Source of the DNA: Chitinophagaceae bacterium PMP191F
Lineage (GTDB): Bacteria > Bacteroidota > Bacteroidia > Chitinophagales > Chitinophagaceae
Length of the DNA: 64,000 nt
Assembly (NCBI GenBank): GCA_001302245.1
Contig: LGYU01000013.1
Location: 186,001-250,000, forward strand
Direction of reading: 5' to 3'
Shown piece by piece: positions 59,545 through 64,000 of this stretch. The notes under the pieces are model-generated. The model saw nothing but the letters and a program-made list of their open reading frames with translations, made no database searches and was not told the DNA's origin. The position numbers and the translations under genes were made by a program. How positions within the stretch are numbered: the stretch's first letter is position 1; the number at the start of each line of letters is the position of its first letter.

Positions 59545-61611
59545 TTAGATAGGTGCTTCATAGGTAAGTATGGTACTGCCATTGCTTTCAATAACAAAAG
59601 TGCCGCCAATGCTTTCCATTCTGCGGCGCATATTGCTAAGTCCATTGCCAAAACGGCGAAGCTTTTCAGTATCAATACCTACACCATTATCGGTAATACG
59701 GATGATCAGCAGGTTGTCCTGTGCAGCAATATCAATCAGTATCTGGCTGGCCTGTGAATGTTTTAATGCATTGTTCAGACCTTCCTTAACACTCAGAAAG
59801 ATGTTGCGTCTTTTTTCGCCACTCATATCAACCTGTGGCACCACGGTTGGTACACGTACCGTACATTCAATATGGGTACTGTCGAAATACTCCACGGCAT
59901 GTGCACGGATATAAGCAACCAGGCTTTCCAGCGTGTCATTAGAGCTTTTCATGGTCCAGATAATGGTGTTCATTTTACCCAGCAGATCATTGGCAGAGTT
60001 GGAAATCTTTTCCAGTTCAGGAAAATGCGTATCCTTCATCTTGGTTTTAACGATCTCACTCATCAGCCGTATGGCGGTCATACCGGAGCCCAGTTCGTCA
60101 TGCATATCTGCTGAAATACGATTGCGTTCTTCCTGCTGTGCTTTAATAACTGCCATTTGTTTATCAAACTCCTTACGTTCATTTTCCAGTTTCAGCCTTT
60201 CCCTTTCTTTTACCCTTTCAATAATATCACGACGGTTTTTGTAGGCAAGCCCCTGCAGAAAACAGATCATTTCCAGTACAAGTCCTATTTCGTAATAAAA
60301 CAATCCACGGTTAAAAATAGACGCCTGCTCTTTGGCAAAATGCCATTTAAACTGGATCACACCCAGCGAAAGGATAGAAAAGAATACCAGTGCGGTATTG
60401 CCGGCAGCCAGGTAGTATAATAGGGTATCCTTGTTCTTGAAACTGTACACAATGAAAATAACACCGATCACGAAGAATACAAGTTTGATGACAAGGTTCT
60501 CCATGATGTTCAGAATGACATACTTGTCAGTCATGAAATAAATGGCAGAGAAAATAAAACACAATACAAACAGTAGCCACCTTGCAATATTGAGACATTT
60601 ATTCAGGAAGGGGTGTGTTTCAGGTGTATTGATAAACAGGCGTACAAAGAACAGGTAAAAGAATACGCTGCCGCACATGATCATGAAGTCAAGATACTCC
60701 TCGTAAAAATATTTGAATTCACCTGCTTCTGATACGTTAAACGATTTCAGGAATAACAGCACGGTGGTACAAAAAGCATACAGCGCGTAATAAACAAACT
60801 CATTGTTACGGTTCTGCACATACACAGCCAGAGAGTAAAAGATCATCAGCAGAAGAATGCCTGTTACTACGTAGGTAAAAATATCCAGCAAACGATCTTT
60901 TTCGCGGAATGTTTGTAGCCATTGCCGCAGGTAATCGTGCTCAATAAGACGGGGTACAAAAATGTTTACGTTGGTACGTACAAAATTGAAGCGGCAATAA
61001 AACACCGATTGCTCATGTGGCTGCAGGCGTATAACGCGGGCCAGTTCAAAAAGACTGGTTTTTGTAATACTGTCGGGAAGCAGGTAAAAAGAATCCGGTT
61101 TATTGGCAGGAGCTTTATACAGGCGGATATTTTTGGTATAAATACCCGGAACAAAAAAGAGCTTTTTGACGGAATCAGAATTGTTAGCCAGAGTAAATTT
61201 CAGAAAATTGTCCTGCTCGATCAATCTGCCCAGCGATTGCTGACTCACCTTACCTTTTTCATAATGTAGCGCAGGCAACTGTGTGTCCTGCACCGTGCCT
61301 TTGGGGGTACTGATAAACCAGCACTGGCTGCCGATAGGGTCGTGAAAACGGATACGTGATACATCTATTACCGTTGAATCCTGTTGCGCGGTAACGCACA
61401 TGGTCATCAGCAACAGCAATAACAGGCAGATGCAGCCCCGGAATATATCCGGTTGCCGGCAGGCTGTTGGAGCATGCTGCAGGTAGTTATCCTTATAGGA
61501 GCAGGTTAGCAATGGTAAAATCACGTTGGTTAAAAGACCTCGTAAAATACAACTTTTACCGTACCCTGGGGTGTCTGGCATCGTAAATACCACTAACAGG
61601 TTACTTTTCAA
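59545..61611 (-). CDS. Sensor histidine kinase with 7TM-DISM module (orphan)
   Basis: 688 residues as called. An exported DISM-type extracellular domain (about 80-220, WFISTPKGTVQDTQLPALHY) is followed by seven hydrophobic helices (about 235-460), a coiled coil (RVKERERLKLENERKEFDKQ), the HisKA_3 dimerisation helix with phospho-acceptor H504 in DMHDELGSG, and a HATPase_c domain with NGVGIDTEKLRRFGNGLSNM. The NarX/LiaS-like kinase class normally pairs with a LuxR-type response regulator; none is adjacent. The start is uncertain: the hydrophobic stretch CLLLLLLMTMCV at about 62-73 looks like the real signal peptide. Confidence 0.88.
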   Translation of the reverse strand: MKSNLLVVFTMPDTPGYGKSCILRGLLTNVILPLLTCSYKDNYLQHAPTACRQPDIFRGCICLLLLLLMTMCVTAQQDSTVIDVSRIRFHDPIGSQCWFISTPKGTVQDTQLPALHYEKGKVSQQSLGRLIEQDNFLKFTLANNSDSVKKLFFVPGIYTKNIRLYKAPANKPDSFYLLPDSITKTSLFELARVIRLQPHEQSVFYCRFNFVRTNVNIFVPRLIEHDYLRQWLQTFREKDRLLDIFTYVVTGILLLMIFYSLAVYVQNRNNEFVYYALYAFCTTVLLFLKSFNVSEAGEFKYFYEEYLDFMIMCGSVFFYLFFVRLFINTPETHPFLNKCLNIARWLLFVLCFIFSAIYFMTDKYVILNIMENLVIKLVFFVIGVIFIVYSFKNKDTLLYYLAAGNTALVFFSILSLGVIQFKWHFAKEQASIFNRGLFYYEIGLVLEMICFLQGLAYKNRRDIIERVKERERLKLENERKEFDKQMAVIKAQQEERNRISADMHDELGSGMTAIRLMSEIVKTKMKDTHFPELEKISNSANDLLGKMNTIIWTMKSSNDTLESLVAYIRAHAVEYFDSTHIECTVRVPTVVPQVDMSGEKRRNIFLSVKEGLNNALKHSQASQILIDIAAQDNLLIIRITDNGVGIDTEKLRRFGNGLSNMRRRMESIGGTFVIESNGSTILTYEAPI

Positions 61612-61664
61612 CCTGTACCCTCAGAAATGGCTTGTATTTTGCTCCTGTCTTATTTAAGCAATTG

Positions 61665-61698
61665 TTGCAGAAAGGTTTTGTGCAACTGCTTATCTTTG
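61665..61698 (+). promoter_or_regulatory. Candidate ftsK promoter abutting the start codon
   Basis: TTG 61665-61667, a 23-bp spacer and TATCTTTG 61691-61698 fit the Bacteroidota consensus. The start codon begins only five bases after the -7 element, so a transcript from here would be nearly leaderless. Confidence 0.35.
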
Positions 61699-61702
61699 AA
61701 TT

Positions 61703-64000
61703 ATGGCCAATCGCTTAAAATCAGCCAAAAGCAAACCGGCTGATAATGATAAACTCAAGCCTGAGAAAGAAGCACAGGTGACGATGAAAGAACTGGTGAA
61801 AGATGAACGTACCATTAAGATAACTGGTGCGCTGGCTTTGTTATTCAGTTTGTTTCTCTTTATTGCATTTGCCTCTTACCTGTTTACCTGGAAGGAAGAC
61901 CAGGACAAGGTATTCAGGGGGGCTTCCATTTTACTACCTTCTGCCAACGTTAAAACCGTAAACCTGCTGGGTAATATCGGGGCTTACCTGTCGCACCAGT
62001 TCTTTTACAATGGTTTTGGATTGGCATCTTTCTTTTTCTGCACCCTGTTTTTTGTAATAGGGGTTAATTTCCTTTTTGGTAAAAAAGTGTTCTCCGTATG
62101 GCGCAACGTGCGCTATGTGCTGGTAGGACTGGTGTTTTTCAGTGTGGCCTTTGCCTTTGTGGCTGGCAGCAGTAAATTTTCCTGGGGTGGCGCTGTTGGT
62201 AACCTGATCAGTAACTGGCTGGTTCAGATGCTGGGCTTTATTGGTACAGCTGCATTGTTGCTGGTAGGCGGACTGGCATACGTTATCTGGCGTTTCAACC
62301 CCGTGTTTAAAATGCCTTCGCTGCCTGCTAAAAAAGTCAAAGAAGAACCGGAGGCAGAACCAGAAGTTGTGATTACGGAGCCTGAATTGACAGAAGAGGA
62401 AAATACCGGTAAAAAGAAGGGTAAGAAAAATGCATTGAAAAATGGTACCGGTCCGATGGTGGTGGCGCCTGTGGTACAAGAGCCGGAAACGGATGAGCCC
62501 ATAGAATTTACCGTAGTAGAAAAAGAAGACGTTGTAACCGCTCCTGCCATGGAAGCAGGAGAGGCATTAGAACCAGAGGAAGCACCTTTTGATGAAGATC
62601 TGCCTGTACAGGAGATCGTACCACCGGTAATACCTGTAAAAGCCGGTAAAAATAAAATGACTTTACCGGAATTGGAACTGCAGATCAAATCCACACCGCC
62701 CGAGCAGGATAGTGAAGAAAACTTCGATGAAACTGCGGATGAAGAAACGCCGGCCCAGCCAAAAGCAGAAATGGAGCCTTACGAACCAACACTTGACCTG
62801 CGCGATTATAAATATCCTTCACTCGATCTGCTGGAACAACACGGTAGCGAGCGTATCATACAGGATGCCGCTGAACTGGAAAATAACAAGAACCAGATCA
62901 TCAACACCCTGAAGAATTACGACATTGATATCCAGAAGATATTTGCTACAGTGGGTCCTACAGTAACGCTGTACGAAATTGTACCGGCGGCAGGCGTGCG
63001 TATTTCACGTATCAAAAACCTGGAAGATGATATCGCGCTGAGTCTTGCTGCATTGGGTATCCGTATTATTGCCCCCATTCCAGGTAAAGGAACCATTGGT
63101 ATTGAAGTGCCGAATGTGAAGAAAACGGTGGTGAGTATGAGAACCCTGCTTTCTTCTGAAAAATTCCAGAATAACAGCTTCAGTCTGCCTGTAGCCATTG
63201 GAAAAAAGATCGACAATGAGAACTTCATTGTAGACCTGGCAACCATGCCCCACCTGCTGATGGCGGGTGCTACCGGTCAGGGTAAATCAGTTGGTCTGAA
63301 CGCCATTCTGGTATCGTTGCTGTACAAAAAACATCCGTCGCAGTTGAAACTGGTACTGGTGGATCCGAAAAAGGTCGAGCTGAGTCTATACCGTACAATT
63401 GAAAAGCATTTCCTGGCCAAATTACCGGGTGAGGAAGAAGCGATCATTACCGATACCAAAAAGGTGGTGCATACCCTCAATGCCCTGTGTATTGAAATGG
63501 ACAACCGTTACGATCTGCTGAAAGAAGCAGGTGCCCGTAACATCAAAGAATACAACGAAAAATTCATCAAACGCCGTCTGAACCCGCAGAAAGGGCACCA
63601 ATTCCTGCCGTTCATTGTACTGGTAATAGATGAGTTTGCCGACCTGATCATGACTGCCGGTAAAGAGGTGGAAATGCCTATTGCGCGTTTGGCGCAGCTG
63701 GCGCGTGCCATTGGTATTCACCTTATCATTGCCACGCAGCGTCCTTCTGTAAATATCATTACCGGTACTATTAAAGCCAACTTCCCGGCCAGGATAGCAT
63801 TCAAAGTATCATCCAAAATTGACTCACGTACCATCCTCGACACCGGTGGTGCCGAACAGTTGATTGGTAAAGGTGATATGCTGATCTCTTACAATGGTGA
63901 GCTGACGCGTTTACAATGTGCGTTTGTAGACACACCCGAGGTAGAGGGGGTTTGTGACTGTATTGGAGACCAGCGCGGGTATCCGCAGGCATTCCTGTTG
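61703..64000 (+). CDS. ftsK: FtsK/SpoIIIE DNA translocase, C-terminus cut by window edge
   Basis: Open to the window end: 766 codons from ATG 61703 (MANRLKSAKSKP). An N-terminal membrane domain has four hydrophobic segments (about 40-70, 100-125, 130-150 and 170-195). An acidic Pro/Glu linker (about 210-370) is followed by the alpha/beta translocase domain: IVPAAGVRISRIKNLEDDIA, Walker A MAGATGQGKSVGLN, VLVDPKKVELSLY, Walker B FIVLVIDEFADLIM and RLAQLARAIGIHLIIATQRP. It pumps chromosomal DNA through the closing septum. The missing part should carry the gamma winged-helix domain. The gap from the histidine kinase start holds the promoter candidate. Confidence 0.96.
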   Translation, partial: MANRLKSAKSKPADNDKLKPEKEAQVTMKELVKDERTIKITGALALLFSLFLFIAFASYLFTWKEDQDKVFRGASILLPSANVKTVNLLGNIGAYLSHQFFYNGFGLASFFFCTLFFVIGVNFLFGKKVFSVWRNVRYVLVGLVFFSVAFAFVAGSSKFSWGGAVGNLISNWLVQMLGFIGTAALLLVGGLAYVIWRFNPVFKMPSLPAKKVKEEPEAEPEVVITEPELTEEENTGKKKGKKNALKNGTGPMVVAPVVQEPETDEPIEFTVVEKEDVVTAPAMEAGEALEPEEAPFDEDLPVQEIVPPVIPVKAGKNKMTLPELELQIKSTPPEQDSEENFDETADEETPAQPKAEMEPYEPTLDLRDYKYPSLDLLEQHGSERIIQDAAELENNKNQIINTLKNYDIDIQKIFATVGPTVTLYEIVPAAGVRISRIKNLEDDIALSLAALGIRIIAPIPGKGTIGIEVPNVKKTVVSMRTLLSSEKFQNNSFSLPVAIGKKIDNENFIVDLATMPHLLMAGATGQGKSVGLNAILVSLLYKKHPSQLKLVLVDPKKVELSLYRTIEKHFLAKLPGEEEAIITDTKKVVHTLNALCIEMDNRYDLLKEAGARNIKEYNEKFIKRRLNPQKGHQFLPFIVLVIDEFADLIMTAGKEVEMPIARLAQLARAIGIHLIIATQRPSVNIITGTIKANFPARIAFKVSSKIDSRTILDTGGAEQLIGKGDMLISYNGELTRLQCAFVDTPEVEGVCDCIGDQRGYPQAFLL

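Noticed and set aside
62224-62694. 156-codon minus-strand Ser/Gly/Thr-rich ORF inside ftsK
   Set aside because: Complement of the acidic FtsK linker; such repetitive linkers leave open antisense frames.
1-64000. tRNA, rRNA, riboswitch or insertion sequence
   Set aside because: No TPsiC-like GGTTCGAATCC blocks, rRNA segments, known riboswitch cores or transposase-like ORFs were found by reading; a covariance-model scan could still find short RNAs.

Overview
This window looks like a chromosomal segment of a Bacteroidota bacterium, most likely family Chitinophagaceae (Chitinophaga/Niastella-like). The reasons are the many TonB-dependent receptors with carboxypeptidase-regulatory N-domains, an ECF sigma/FecR/STN-receptor cassette, Bacteroidota-style promoters (TTG then TAnnTTTG) with little Shine-Dalgarno signal, moderate GC, and intergenic space filled with short degenerate repeats. 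I saw no rRNA, tRNA, CRISPR array, prophage or insertion sequence. About 59 protein genes are supported; the first (dipeptide epimerase) and last (FtsK) run off the window.

Layout. 1-4.3 kb: a partial L-Ala-D/L-Glu-type epimerase diverges from a three-gene proton-translocating transhydrogenase operon (pntA split in two, pntB), with a decayed S23/four-helix-bundle gene between pntA2 and pntB. 4.3-6.8 kb: an RNA m5C methyltransferase and a LysM/RlpA-like cell-wall protein. 7.0-24.5 kb: a long minus-strand carbohydrate locus of ten co-oriented genes plus a LacI regulator. In transcription order it encodes a TIM-barrel isomerase, a GH28-like enzyme, a GH20 hexosaminidase, an alpha/alpha-barrel enzyme, a TonB receptor without SusD, a NagB-like deaminase, a PhyH dioxygenase, a second TIM-barrel isomerase, the MurNAc-6-P etherase MurQ and two MFS sugar transporters. 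A perfect 14-bp CG-centred palindrome and a near copy lie in the 0.8-kb leader between the regulator and the operon. Fmt and a NamZ-family (DUF1343) exo-muramidase follow, which adds to a peptidoglycan/amino-sugar theme.

27-38 kb: mostly housekeeping (FKBP, CPBP protease, PepT, OmpA-like protein, YpdA-like flavoprotein, SPFH protein, ExbB/ExbD, PrmC, RibD, YigZ). 38.7-43.6 kb: siderophore-type TonB receptor, FecR anti-sigma and ECF sigma factor. 43.7-51 kb: 3-hydroxyacyl-CoA dehydrogenase, a surface-type small protein, Mrp ATPase, a membrane protein, then a PaiB-like/SDR/kynureninase/PyrF run. 51-64 kb: an S9 peptidase, an ECF sigma/anti-sigma/DUF4097 operon, glutaryl-CoA-type dehydrogenase, a second decayed S23-family gene, shikimate kinase, DUF423 protein, a lipoprotein, an orphan 7TM histidine kinase, and FtsK.

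The observations most worth following are the LacI-controlled, SusD-less amino-sugar/uronate locus with its non-canonical NagB and embedded dioxygenase; a family of about 70-bp dispersed hairpin-like repeats with copies on both strands; repeat-like sequence apparently captured in frame inside the RNA methyltransferase gene; and two independently decayed S23-family genes.
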